From the NCBI GenBank assembly GCA_964495935.1, contig CAZBXQ010000021.1:1-48692 (forward strand): a stretch of 48,692 nucleotides of DNA, written 5' to 3'. Below are positions 1 through 7,804 of this stretch, in pieces (position 1 is the first letter of the stretch; the number at the start of each line of letters is the position of its first letter). Made by a program: the position numbers and the translations under genes. The stretch is from JAJYSO01 sp964495935 (GTDB taxonomy: Bacteria > Bacteroidota > Bacteroidia > Flavobacteriales > Flavobacteriaceae). The notes under the pieces were generated by a model. The model ran no database searches. It had not been told where the DNA came from and was given only the letters and a program-made list of their open reading frames with translations.

Positions 1-160
1 TGGATTTGAGGTTCAATAAAATTTAGTTAGAGTTTTGAAGGATTAAAAAAGAAAGTAAGCCTAATTCCCCTCTGGTAGAGGGGTGCCCGCAGGGCGGGGT
101 GTCGATTTTGGAACCATAAGCATAAATTGATACTTGAAGTATTAACTCCGAAACTTTTGT
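1..160. repeat. 160-bp dispersed repeat, copy A (matches 36248-36407)
   Basis: This stretch aligns without indels to 36248-36407, and I count three mismatches by eye, so about 98% identity. It contains an arm at 64-102 that is inverted relative to sequence found just left of the second copy, so the window start probably cuts a larger element. It lies immediately downstream of the last fucosidase gene. A short open frame on the minus strand here (27-221) is made of repeat sequence and is not called as a gene. Confidence 0.9.
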
Positions 161-184
161 AAATATGTTTTATAATAACTCCGA

Positions 185-1969
185 CTAATTCTCGGCCTCG
201 ATCCAGATATAATTCAACCAAACCTCCTTTTCTTCTTTTGAACTGAATTTCACAGTCAGTTTTTCGGGTTTATCAATCTCGATCTTCCCAAGATGCCGAT
301 CCACGAATTCATCGGTATAGTTATTTTGGTTCGGTTCTGCAACTACCCGGCCATCGGGATCGAGGTTAGCTTTAAGCGTTTGGCTTCCTACCTGAATTTG
401 AACAGGAATCGTCTGTTCGTTGGGATTATGAGCCGAAATATCTATCTTATAGGTTCCTTTTTGCGGTAAAAAAACATTCCATTCCAATTTCTCATTTGTT
501 ACTTTTACAAATTCCGGACGTTTCCCGTCATAAGGTGATATATCCAGATCTTTAGACGCATTGGTCATATTTTTAGCCCGTAGGGAGAATCCTCCGAAAG
601 AAGATTCGGCGACTACCTGTTTATTGAGTTTTAGGGAGTCTTCCACTTCTATTCTGATTACGGCATCATAGGGATCCGGGGCCTCATCAGGTAAGTGAAT
701 ATGGAGAATCGGCCCAAACTGATCAAATTCCAAGTTTTTTACAGAGCCGTCTTGCCTCAATAATTGGATATTTTTTGGTGTGTTTTTGATTCCGGTAAGA
801 CGCAGTAACTTGTCTAACGGCCAATTAAAAATATGGGCATAGATCATTTTTCTCTCCGGATTATACGTCAGTTTTCCCCAATCCGGTTCCTGTCTCAGGG
901 CTAACCCCGTATTACCATAAACGGCCTCTCCGTATTGCTTGAGCCAGCTCCCAATTTCATTGAGCCGGGTTTGACTTTCATAGGGAATACTACCATCGGC
1001 ACGGGGTCCGATATTCAGCGTGTAACCCCCGTTTAAGCTTACATTTCCAATTAAAGAATTAAAGATTTGAGCAATAGATTTCCATTGAGTTTCCTGGCCA
1101 TTATACCCCCAGGAATGAGCGATCGTACCCGGTGTTTCCCAGGGATGGTCGATATATCCCTCTCCAAAAACATTGTCTCCCAAGGTCTCAAAATCAACAT
1201 ACGCTGAACTTGGCGGCAAGCCTAAACGGGAGTTGATTAATGCATCAGGCTGATATTTTCGAATCAATTTGGCCAGTTGGACGAGTTGTTTTTTCTTGAT
1301 AATGGACTTTTGGTACGGAATCCACATATCAAACCAGAATAAGGCTACATCGCCATATTCTGTGAGCAATTCTTTAATCTGTGGAATCACTTTTCCCTGC
1401 CAATACGAATCAAATTGCTCATCGGTCACGCGACCGGTCAACTCCTGATTGTGGTTCCAGCCGTAGGGTTCGACCCAATCAATCCAATGGGAGTAATAAA
1501 AGCCCAATTTTATATTGTGTTTTCGGCAGGCTTCGGCCAGTTCAGCAATGATATCCCGGCCGCTTCCCGATAACTTGGGAAGGGAATAGTCATTGACCTC
1601 AGTATCCCAAATGGCCACGCCGTCATGATGTTTGGCGGTCATGATGATATATTTCATTCCTGCCTTTTTAGCCTGAATTACCCATTCTTCCGGATCAATT
1701 TTATCCCAATCAAAACGCTGTGCCAGCTCGCCGTATTCTTCTTTGGAAATTCGATTGCGGTAGCGAATCCATTCCGCGTAATCGTTCATATACCGAAGTT
1801 TTTCGCCTTTCCAAAGGCCTTCTGCGGCACTGTATAATCCCCAATGGATAAACATTCCGTAGCGGGCGTCTTCAAACCAATCAGTGTTAGGGGATTGGGA
1901 ATAGGTTTGTAAGCTCAGAAAAAAGGTCAGTAGGATTAAAAAAGGTTTAGTAAAAACCGAATCTTTCAT
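185..1969 (-). CDS. Secreted GH29 alpha-L-fucosidase with C-terminal accessory domain
   Basis: Predicted exo-acting alpha-L-fucosidase of glycoside hydrolase family 29, a retaining enzyme that releases terminal L-fucose. Residues 1-25 form a signal peptide ending near TYSQ, so it should work in the periplasm or at the surface. The GH29 barrel follows: RYGMFIHWG at 36-44, AKHHDG at 112-117, and the expected nucleophile Asp214 in ALFWFD. The last 120 or so residues look like a beta-sandwich accessory domain of unknown ligand. At 594 aa it is longer than the single-domain fucosidases further up the locus. It lies last in the minus-strand gene series, after the lactate dehydrogenase, away from the other four fucosidases, which suggests a separate acquisition or transcript. 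The family is clear; the linkage preference cannot be read from sequence. Confidence 0.9.
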   Translation of the reverse strand: MKDSVFTKPFLILLTFFLSLQTYSQSPNTDWFEDARYGMFIHWGLYSAAEGLWKGEKLRYMNDYAEWIRYRNRISKEEYGELAQRFDWDKIDPEEWVIQAKKAGMKYIIMTAKHHDGVAIWDTEVNDYSLPKLSGSGRDIIAELAEACRKHNIKLGFYYSHWIDWVEPYGWNHNQELTGRVTDEQFDSYWQGKVIPQIKELLTEYGDVALFWFDMWIPYQKSIIKKKQLVQLAKLIRKYQPDALINSRLGLPPSSAYVDFETLGDNVFGEGYIDHPWETPGTIAHSWGYNGQETQWKSIAQIFNSLIGNVSLNGGYTLNIGPRADGSIPYESQTRLNEIGSWLKQYGEAVYGNTGLALRQEPDWGKLTYNPERKMIYAHIFNWPLDKLLRLTGIKNTPKNIQLLRQDGSVKNLEFDQFGPILHIHLPDEAPDPYDAVIRIEVEDSLKLNKQVVAESSFGGFSLRAKNMTNASKDLDISPYDGKRPEFVKVTNEKLEWNVFLPQKGTYKIDISAHNPNEQTIPVQIQVGSQTLKANLDPDGRVVAEPNQNNYTDEFVDRHLGKIEIDKPEKLTVKFSSKEEKEVWLNYIWIEAEN

Positions 1970-2056
1970 AATTTCAAGTATTCATAGGGGTTGATAAAGT
2001 AATTGTATATGCAATAACACGCTGCTCTCTGAGAATTTGTCAGAAAAAGGCGGGTC

Positions 2057-3208
2057 TTAGTTTTTAATCAAAAACTTTGGAAAATCACTCACCTTTTCAC
2101 AACAAATCTGTTCCATAACTTGTAAAAGTTGACGTTGGATAATGGAAACGGTATGATTCCCTCCTTTTTTGCCCAACGCAGCGACACCGTAATTAAAACT
2201 CCGTCCCAAAAAGGCAAATTCTGCTCCCGCGGCCAATGTTCTGGCCACATCGGGACCAGACCGCATTCCGCTGTCCATCATAATTTTGATTTTATCTTTA
2301 TATTTGGGTGCCAATTCCTGTAAAACTTTTATCGTGGAGGGGCCGGCATCAAGCTGACGTCCCCCGTGATTGGAAATGATGACTCCGTCCAATCCTAATT
2401 GAACCGCTTTTTCCATATCTTCCTCACTGGACAATCCTTTCATCACCAATTTTCCCTTCCATTTATCTCGCAGGGCTTTGACCCGATCGTCATTTAGCCG
2501 ACCGTCAAAAGTTTGATCCATAAACAACCCCAAATGATGCATATTCATCCCTTTGGGGATATATTTTTCCATGGTTTTAAATTGAGGAATCCCGTGGAAG
2601 AGGGTGCTGAAGGCCCAATTCGGATGTGTCAAGATCTGCCGGATATTGCGTCCCGTCATGCGAGGAGGAACGCTCAGACCGTTTTTGATTTCTTTATTTC
2701 GATAGCCGAATGTGGGAACATCCGAAAGAATAACCAATACGGGGCACTCTGCTGCTTCAGCCCGTTTTAAAAGATCGTTGGTCAGTTCTTCTTCTACCGG
2801 ATGATAGAGCTGGAACCAGGCCCGACCTTCGGTGATTTCACTAATGGTTTCGATGCTGGCCGTACTCACCGTGCTTAAACAAAAGGGAATGTTATAGTCG
2901 AATGCTGCTTTTGCCAGAATCTCCGGCGTTCCCGGCCAGAACAACCCCTGTAAACCCACCGGAGCAATCCCGAAAGGAGCGTCATAGATATGCCCGAACA
3001 ATTCCGTACGCATATCAACTTGATTCCTACCCGTGATATACTTGGGCATTAGCTCGATTTCCCGGATCTCCGATGTGTTCTTTCTGAGATTGATTTCTTC
3101 GTTACATCCTCCGGCCAAGTAATCAAAGGCAAAACCGGGAATCCGTTTCTTGGCTTTTGTCCGTAGGGATTCTATAGAAGGATATCGGGAGTCATATTGA
3201 AATTCCAT
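2057..3208 (-). CDS. FMN-dependent alpha-hydroxy-acid (L-lactate) dehydrogenase
   Basis: Member of the FMN-dependent alpha-hydroxy-acid oxidase family (LldD/glycolate oxidase type), which oxidises L-2-hydroxy acids to 2-oxo acids. The signature SNHGGRQLD lies about 100 residues from the C-terminus and holds the catalytic His. The FMN-binding motifs MMDSGMRSG and FLGRSF follow it. I chose the ATG at 3208 (383 aa); a longer reading from 3229 would need a TTG start and adds seven residues with no family likeness. No signal peptide is visible, so it is cytoplasmic or membrane-associated. In this locus the most economical substrate is the L-lactate produced when the diketo-acid hydrolase cleaves its substrate, which would make pyruvate the single end product of fucose. 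That role is inferred from context. Confidence 0.85.
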   Translation of the reverse strand: MEFQYDSRYPSIESLRTKAKKRIPGFAFDYLAGGCNEEINLRKNTSEIREIELMPKYITGRNQVDMRTELFGHIYDAPFGIAPVGLQGLFWPGTPEILAKAAFDYNIPFCLSTVSTASIETISEITEGRAWFQLYHPVEEELTNDLLKRAEAAECPVLVILSDVPTFGYRNKEIKNGLSVPPRMTGRNIRQILTHPNWAFSTLFHGIPQFKTMEKYIPKGMNMHHLGLFMDQTFDGRLNDDRVKALRDKWKGKLVMKGLSSEEDMEKAVQLGLDGVIISNHGGRQLDAGPSTIKVLQELAPKYKDKIKIMMDSGMRSGPDVARTLAAGAEFAFLGRSFNYGVAALGKKGGNHTVSIIQRQLLQVMEQICCEKVSDFPKFLIKN

Positions 3209-3376
3209 GATTTTGTGATTTTGATTCAATTTAAATAATCATACTATAAAAATGGGGCTAAAGTCCTCTTTCTATACCATACTCTTAACCGACGGCCAAA
3301 GCCGCCGGAAAGGGGTTGATCTGTTTTTTGTCCTTGTACCGAATTGCTTTTAACCCAGTGAAAGCAGGATGGAAAA

Positions 3377-3420
3377 ACACCCCCTCACCGAGGCGGGACC
3401 CCTCTTAAAAAGAGGGGAAT
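3377..3420. repeat. Solo arm of dispersed inverted-repeat element
   Basis: Sequence with the same words as the left arm of the element at 36209-36248: an ACACCCC start, GGCGGGACCCCTCTT, then AAAAAGAGGGGAAT. It contains an internal hairpin CCCCTCTT/AAGAGGGG. It sits two bases before the stop codon of the fuconate dehydratase gene. It looks like a relic of the family that brackets the locus, not a dedicated terminator, since no T-run follows on either strand. Confidence 0.6.
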
Positions 3421-3422
3421 TG

Positions 3423-4745
3423 TCAAAGGTTTGCCTTTGTTTTTGCCTTTCTCAGATCCTGCCACACTTTCCCGTTTGGATAAAGATGTTCTTCAACTGA
3501 TTTTTCTTTTATCTCTATGCTGAATCCCGGAGCTTGAGGCGGCATATAACAGCCTTTTTTCATTTGAACCGGAGTTTTAAAATGCTCGTGCAAGTGATCG
3601 ACAAATTCGATCATCCGACCTTCTTTACTTCCACTGATGCAAATATAATCCACCATAGAGAGGTGTTGTACATATTCACAGAGCCCAACACCCCCGGCAT
3701 GCGGACAGACCGGAATCTTATATTTAGCAGCCATCAATAGAATCGCCAGATTTTCATTGACTCCGCCGACCCGGCAACTATCAATTTGGCAAATATCAAT
3801 ACTCTCGGCCTGCATCAATTGTTTAAAGACAATTCGATTTTGACAGTGCTCCCCGGTTGCCACTCGAATCGGAGAAATTCCCTCCCGGATTTGTCGATGC
3901 CCCAACACGTCATCCGGACTGGTAGGTTCTTCAATCCAATACGGATTATAGTGTGCCAGCTCTTTCATACGGGCAATGGCCTCATCAACTTCCCAGTATT
4001 GATTGGCATCCATCATCAGGCGTTTCTCATTGCCGATTTCTTCCCGAATAATGGCAGCCCGGCGTAAATCGTCTTTTAGATGTTTCCCCACTTTCATTTT
4101 AAAATGGATCCATCCATCATTTAGGGCTTCCTTACAGAGTCTTCTAATTTTTTCTTCAGAATAGCCCAACCACCCGATAGAAGTGGTATAAGCCGGATAT
4201 CCATTTTTCTCCAATTCGGCAATGCGTTCGGCTTTGGAGTTTTCATTTTCCTTCAGTATGTCAAGTGCTTCTTCCGGCGTAATGGCATTGGTTAAGTAGC
4301 TAAAGTCGACACAAGAAATCAATTCCTCCGGAGTCATATCGGCTAAAAGTTTCCAAAGCGGCTTGCCTTCAACCCGAGCATACAAATCCCAAACCGCATT
4401 GACTAAAGCACCGGTCACCAATTGGATCACTCCTTTTTCGGGTCCCAGCCACCGCAGCTGGCTATCGCCGGTAATGTGTCGAAAAAAACCGGCCATATCG
4501 GCTTTGATTTCCTCCAGCGACAAACCGATTAAAAGAGGCTTCATCGCTTCGACGGCTTGAACGCAGATTTCATTTCCCCGACCGATGGTAAAAGTCAGGC
4601 CATAGCCTTTCCATTCTTCATGATTGGTATGTAAAACGACATAAGTCGCCGAGTAATCCGGATCGGGATTCATGGCGTCGGAACCATCCAGGGATAAACT
4701 GGTGGGAAACCGAACGTCTTTGGTTTCTATTGATGTAATTTTCAT
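3423..4745 (-). CDS. L-fuconate dehydratase (enolase superfamily)
   Basis: Predicted L-fuconate dehydratase, converting L-fuconate to 2-keto-3-deoxy-L-fuconate in the cytoplasm. The 440-aa length matches this enolase-superfamily subgroup, which is longer than rhamnonate dehydratases. Visible residues are FKMKVG with Lys216 and Lys218, the Mg-binding acids Asp246 (MMDANQ), Glu272 (WIEEP) and Glu299 (ATGEHC), and His349 in CPHAGG. From memory, these match the catalytic set of the Xanthomonas campestris enzyme with a constant offset of two. It follows the Abi gene by about 50 bases on the same strand, and the neighbouring lactonase and dehydrogenases supply the preceding and following steps. The specific substrate assignment rests on family length, residues and context together. 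Confidence 0.9.
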   Translation of the reverse strand: MKITSIETKDVRFPTSLSLDGSDAMNPDPDYSATYVVLHTNHEEWKGYGLTFTIGRGNEICVQAVEAMKPLLIGLSLEEIKADMAGFFRHITGDSQLRWLGPEKGVIQLVTGALVNAVWDLYARVEGKPLWKLLADMTPEELISCVDFSYLTNAITPEEALDILKENENSKAERIAELEKNGYPAYTTSIGWLGYSEEKIRRLCKEALNDGWIHFKMKVGKHLKDDLRRAAIIREEIGNEKRLMMDANQYWEVDEAIARMKELAHYNPYWIEEPTSPDDVLGHRQIREGISPIRVATGEHCQNRIVFKQLMQAESIDICQIDSCRVGGVNENLAILLMAAKYKIPVCPHAGGVGLCEYVQHLSMVDYICISGSKEGRMIEFVDHLHEHFKTPVQMKKGCYMPPQAPGFSIEIKEKSVEEHLYPNGKVWQDLRKAKTKANL

Positions 4746-4793
4746 TGTATAATGTATAGTGTATTTTTGTATAATGTATTATTGGCCATTGGT

Positions 4794-5441
4794 TTATTTT
4801 AATTCTTTTTCTGCTTCCAGTAAAATATTTGGTAATCTATCATTAATCTGAAGAATGGCCACCAAGTCTTTATTTAGCCAGCTCATAGTCTCTGTAATAA
4901 TCTGATGCATCTCCTTTAGACTACCCATATTCCAAGCTATGGGTTCATGATGAAATATCCTGTTCCTAAAGTTTCTAATCCTATTAATAGGGGAGGAAAC
5001 TGTTTTACGTTGTCGTTTGATTTTCTCTAAATGCGGAAATGCTCTTCGTAAAGGTTTCCATAATACTAATTCAAATTCAGTATTTAGAAGTCGAACCCAA
5101 AACCCGAATGTGAGTTCCGCAACAACTTTGTTTGGACCTACAACTTCATTCCTGTTATTTATATTTTTTTGAGCTCTATTGATCTCTCTTCTTAAATTTT
5201 TAAGTCCGGGAAGGCTATTAATTTTAAGGCACCAATCTTCTCCGTATTCCTTAACTAATTCACGGTTAATCGCATTTCTGTAAGCGACTTCAAAGAGGGT
5301 TAAACAGGGATAAAAGGCTTCAGACACTTTAATGTTTACATGATAATGACGGAGGGCTTTCTCTTCGTTATCTTTATGATATCTGAAATACTTCTCCATA
5401 CGTCTCGCAGAAAAAATATTTTCATAGATCTCTCTGTTCAT
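4794..5441 (-). CDS. Abi_2-family (AbiD/AbiF-like) protein, HEPN-type, putative abortive infection
   Basis: A 215-aa protein resembling the Abi_2 (AbiD/AbiF) family, whose characterised members abort phage infection in lactococci. Near the C-terminus residues 159-165 read RNRIFHH, an R-x4-H arrangement typical of HEPN-fold RNases, preceded by basic helices and the word FEVAYRNAINRE around residues 50-61. No signal peptide or membrane segment is visible. It sits alone inside the fucose catabolic series, same strand, and no toxin-antitoxin partner or restriction gene is next to it. It is markedly more AT-rich than its neighbours: I count 21 and 18 G/C per 60 in lines 5001-5060 and 5161-5220, against 28 (4021-4080) and 35 (5881-5940) in the flanking genes. 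I infer recent insertion; function in defence is likely from family only. Confidence 0.75.
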   Translation of the reverse strand: MNREIYENIFSARRMEKYFRYHKDNEEKALRHYHVNIKVSEAFYPCLTLFEVAYRNAINRELVKEYGEDWCLKINSLPGLKNLRREINRAQKNINNRNEVVGPNKVVAELTFGFWVRLLNTEFELVLWKPLRRAFPHLEKIKRQRKTVSSPINRIRNFRNRIFHHEPIAWNMGSLKEMHQIITETMSWLNKDLVAILQINDRLPNILLEAEKELK

Positions 5442-5451
5442 AATAATATCG

Positions 5452-5521
5452 TATCTTTGTCATAGCTGTCCCGGTAATTCCTCTCCCAGACTTTGTGCTG
5501 GTGATGAATCCGGGTTTTTTT
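5452..5521 (+). ncRNA. Candidate small structured RNA with own promoter box and terminator-like end
   Basis: Plus-strand signals form a compact unit. TATCTTTG at 5452-5459 fits the Bacteroidota -7 box TAnnTTTG, so a transcript could start near 5464. An outer stem CCCGG (5470-5474) pairs with CCGGG (5510-5514), which runs directly into a T-run at 5515-5521. An inner stem CCAG (5486-5489) pairs with CTGG (5498-5501) around the loop ACTTTGTG. It lies divergent to the Abi gene and antisense to read-through from the SDR gene. The words in the loop and after it seem familiar from small flavobacterial RNA motifs, possibly the Flavo-1 class, but I cannot confirm this. No convincing -33 element is seen. 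No open reading frame of note lies inside. Confidence 0.45.
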
Positions 5522-5575
5522 ATTTCCATACCGAATCCTTTCTAACCTCTCCTCTCTAATCACTAATCTCTAAAT

Positions 5576-6355
5576 TCACAACGCTCTATCCAAATGCACA
5601 TAACCTCCATCTACATGGACGAGCTGCCCGGTGGTATGCCCGGATTTATCCGAGAGCAGAAAAGCTGCGGTATAGGCGATTTCCTCCGGTTTGGTCATCC
5701 GATGTTCAAAGGGGATGTTATCGGCTATAGATTTTAATTTAGCTTCAGGATCGTCAAAAGTCTGAATCCATTTTTTATAAAGTGGCGTAAAAGATTCGGC
5801 TACAATAATGGCGTTGACCCGAATATGATAAGGGAGTAAATCGACTGCCCACTCCCGAGTTAAAGCATTCCGACCGCCATTGGCAGCGGCATACCCGGAG
5901 GTCCCTCCTTGTCCGGTCAGGGAGACTTTACTGCCAATATTAACGATAGGACCTTTACTTTTTTTAAGTTCGGGTAAAGCGTGATGTGCCAACAAATAAT
6001 AATGTACGACGTTCTTCTGTAAGGAGGCCATAAAGTCCTCATAACTGCCGTTTTCAAGGCTTACATTATCATTGACCCCTGCATTATTGACCAAGCCATC
6101 AATTTTTTGATATTTGTCGGTTACAAAATCAATGGCGGCTTTACATTCTTCCGGATGGGTGAGTTCGGCGACAAAAGAATCGGCTTTTTGGCCTTTCTCC
6201 CAAAGTACATCCACTACTTTTTGATTGTCCTTTCCGTTTCTGCCAAGAATTACGGGGCAGGCACCTTCTTCAGCGAGAACTTCAACAATGGCCCGGCCTA
6301 TGCCTTTGGCACCACCGCTGACGACGATTATTTTATCCTTTAAGTTGAGATTCAT
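5576..6355 (-). CDS. SDR oxidoreductase, putative L-fucose 1-dehydrogenase
   Basis: Short-chain dehydrogenase/reductase of 259 aa, probably oxidising L-fucose to L-fuconolactone with NAD(P). The N-terminal nucleotide-binding glycine motif reads SGGAKGIGRA (13-22), NNAG is at 90-93, and the substrate-side Ser142 is present. The usual YxxxK catalytic motif reads Y155-AAA-N159: the lysine is replaced by Asn (codon AAT, plus-strand bases 5879-5881). The C-terminus ends in HVDGGYVHLDRAL. Its start overlaps the lactonase stop as ATGA, indicating translational coupling with the enzyme that would use its product. That coupling is the main reason to assign the first oxidation step to this SDR and the second to the one at 8990-9754. 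The assignments could be reversed, and the missing Lys leaves activity open. Confidence 0.8.
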   Translation of the reverse strand: MNLNLKDKIIVVSGGAKGIGRAIVEVLAEEGACPVILGRNGKDNQKVVDVLWEKGQKADSFVAELTHPEECKAAIDFVTDKYQKIDGLVNNAGVNDNVSLENGSYEDFMASLQKNVVHYYLLAHHALPELKKSKGPIVNIGSKVSLTGQGGTSGYAAANGGRNALTREWAVDLLPYHIRVNAIIVAESFTPLYKKWIQTFDDPEAKLKSIADNIPFEHRMTKPEEIAYTAAFLLSDKSGHTTGQLVHVDGGYVHLDRAL

Positions 6356-7179
6356 ACGTTGAGGTTATAAAAATTAATAGCATTTTCTCGGGTAATCTGT
6401 GCATGCTCTGTTTCGGAAAATGGTTTTAGGTAATCTCGTAAAATATTCATCCATTCCGCATAGTTAGAATTTAACCGCATCACCGGCCAGTCACTACCTA
6501 TCATTACCCGATTCACATCAAATACTTCAATGGCAATATCCAAATAAGTGTGTATCATATCTACCGTCCATTGCCCTTTATCGGCTTCGGTCACCAACCC
6601 GGAGAGCTTGCAAAATACATTGGGGTGTTCGGCGAGCTTTCCGAGATTTTTCCGCCATTCCTTATATTCGAAATGACGTACATCCGGTTTACCCAAATGA
6701 TTTAGAGCCAAAGGCTGTTCGGGCAATTGTTTTACAAATTGCAAAGCTTCGGGAAACTGGTGGTGATAAATCAGGATTCCATAGGTATAACCGGCTTTTC
6801 CGATGGTCTTTACATTTTTAATAAACTGTGATTGTTCCATAAAACCCGGGGGTTCTGCCTGAACGATATGACGCCATCCACGGAGTAGAGATTCTGCTTG
6901 ATATTTGGCAAGATGGCGTTCCAAATCATCGCTTAACAAATCAATCCAACCGACAATTCCCTTGATTTTGGGGTTGTTTTCGGCCAACTCCAAAAGAAAT
7001 TGATTTTCGGCTTCACTTTGATCGGCCTGAACTGCCACAATCCCTTCAATATCATTTTCACGGAGAAGCGGATCGAGGTCTTCCGGCAGAAAATCCTTTC
7101 GGATCACCTCCATGGTTTCGTCGATCCAAGCGTCGCGAACTTCATCGTATTTCCAGAAATGAACGTGTGTATCAATCAT
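6352..7179 (-). CDS. Amidohydrolase-family L-fuconolactonase
   Basis: Amidohydrolase (COG3618-type) predicted to open L-fuconolactone to L-fuconate. The N-terminus IDTHVHFW carries the two-His metal motif. Further on are ALNHLGKPD, VFCKLSGL, and IGSDWPV with the metal-site Asp, all usual for 2-pyrone dicarboxylate lactonase relatives. I chose the ATG at 7179 (275 aa), which overlaps the mutarotase stop as ATGA; the longer reading from 7212 adds 11 residues that overlap the upstream gene and resemble nothing in the family. No signal peptide, so cytoplasmic. Mutarotase, lactonase and SDR overlap by four bases at each junction, the tightest unit in the locus. Substrate is inferred from neighbours. 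Confidence 0.87.
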   Translation of the reverse strand: MIDTHVHFWKYDEVRDAWIDETMEVIRKDFLPEDLDPLLRENDIEGIVAVQADQSEAENQFLLELAENNPKIKGIVGWIDLLSDDLERHLAKYQAESLLRGWRHIVQAEPPGFMEQSQFIKNVKTIGKAGYTYGILIYHHQFPEALQFVKQLPEQPLALNHLGKPDVRHFEYKEWRKNLGKLAEHPNVFCKLSGLVTEADKGQWTVDMIHTYLDIAIEVFDVNRVMIGSDWPVMRLNSNYAEWMNILRDYLKPFSETEHAQITRENAINFYNLNV

Positions 7180-7508
7180 TTTAAATCGAATATTTTGTCC
7201 ATAAGCACCCATTTCTCACCGGGTTTGGCCGTGGGAATCGCCTGCTGATATTTCCACATCAGTTTTTCCCATTCCTGAACTTTGGGGTTCTCGGCATCGG
7301 CTTTGGCTTTGGCAGAAAAAGAGAAGGAATCGTTGACTTCCATCAGCATAAACAGCCGATTCCCGGTCCGGTAAATCTCCATTTGTTCGATCCCACTATC
7401 CGTAATACTCTTTTTGATTTCCGGCCAAATGTTCTGATGATAATTTTCATACTCCGCAATCTTTTGTGGGTTATCCTTCAGATCCAGGGCTAAGACGTAA
7501 CGTTTCAT
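7176..7508 (-). CDS. L-rhamnose/L-fucose mutarotase family protein
   Basis: A 110-aa protein of the RhaM-type mutarotase family (COG3254), a dimeric ferredoxin-like fold that interconverts the anomers of 6-deoxyhexoses. Seen in the sequence are MKRYVLALDLKD at the start, the YHQNIWPEI motif near residues 23-31, and the MWKYQQAIP segment near 84-92, all typical of the family. It is first of a three-gene ATGA-coupled set with the lactonase and an SDR. Family members are named for rhamnose, but here five fucosidases, a FucP-like permease and a fuconate dehydratase point to L-fucose. Supplying the anomer used by the dehydrogenase is the likely role. Confidence 0.85.
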   Translation of the reverse strand: MKRYVLALDLKDNPQKIAEYENYHQNIWPEIKKSITDSGIEQMEIYRTGNRLFMLMEVNDSFSFSAKAKADAENPKVQEWEKLMWKYQQAIPTAKPGEKWVLMDKIFDLK

Positions 7509-7804
7509 GGTTTTTGTTTTTTCCGGTTGAGACCTGACAGGTTTATAATCTTCATGTGAAAGGAAACCTGTCAGGTCGTGATTATCTCTTTTTGTAAGTC
7601 ATACATGTCATTTTGAATGCCTTGCAACCTCTTCTTTGGAATGTTTTGTCATTCCGACGGAGGAGGAATCTCTTCTTTATCAGGCTTCTGAGATTTCTCT
7701 CCCGTACATACGGGATCAAAATGACAATTTGGGTCAGTTTCTGTTTCTTTGTTTTTTCTGGTTGAGATCTTGAAGGTTTTGGAAACTTTCAAGATCTGCT
7801 ATTT
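7509..7804. repeat. Spacer filled with three dispersed inverted-repeat relics
   Basis: No gene is seen. The spacer holds a perfect 14-bp inverted repeat (GACCTGACAGGTTT at 7531-7544 against 7564-7577), which occurs again at 11841-11886. It also holds an element at 7648-7725 that opens with GTCATTCCGA and closes with AAAATGAC, with a second copy at 8891-8959. A third inverted repeat, 15 bp with one mismatch, is at 7765-7779 and 7783-7797. None is followed by a T-run, so I do not call terminators. Confidence 0.75.

Noticed and set aside
27..221. Short minus-strand open frame at the window start
   Set aside because: It consists of dispersed repeat sequence and has no protein-like features.
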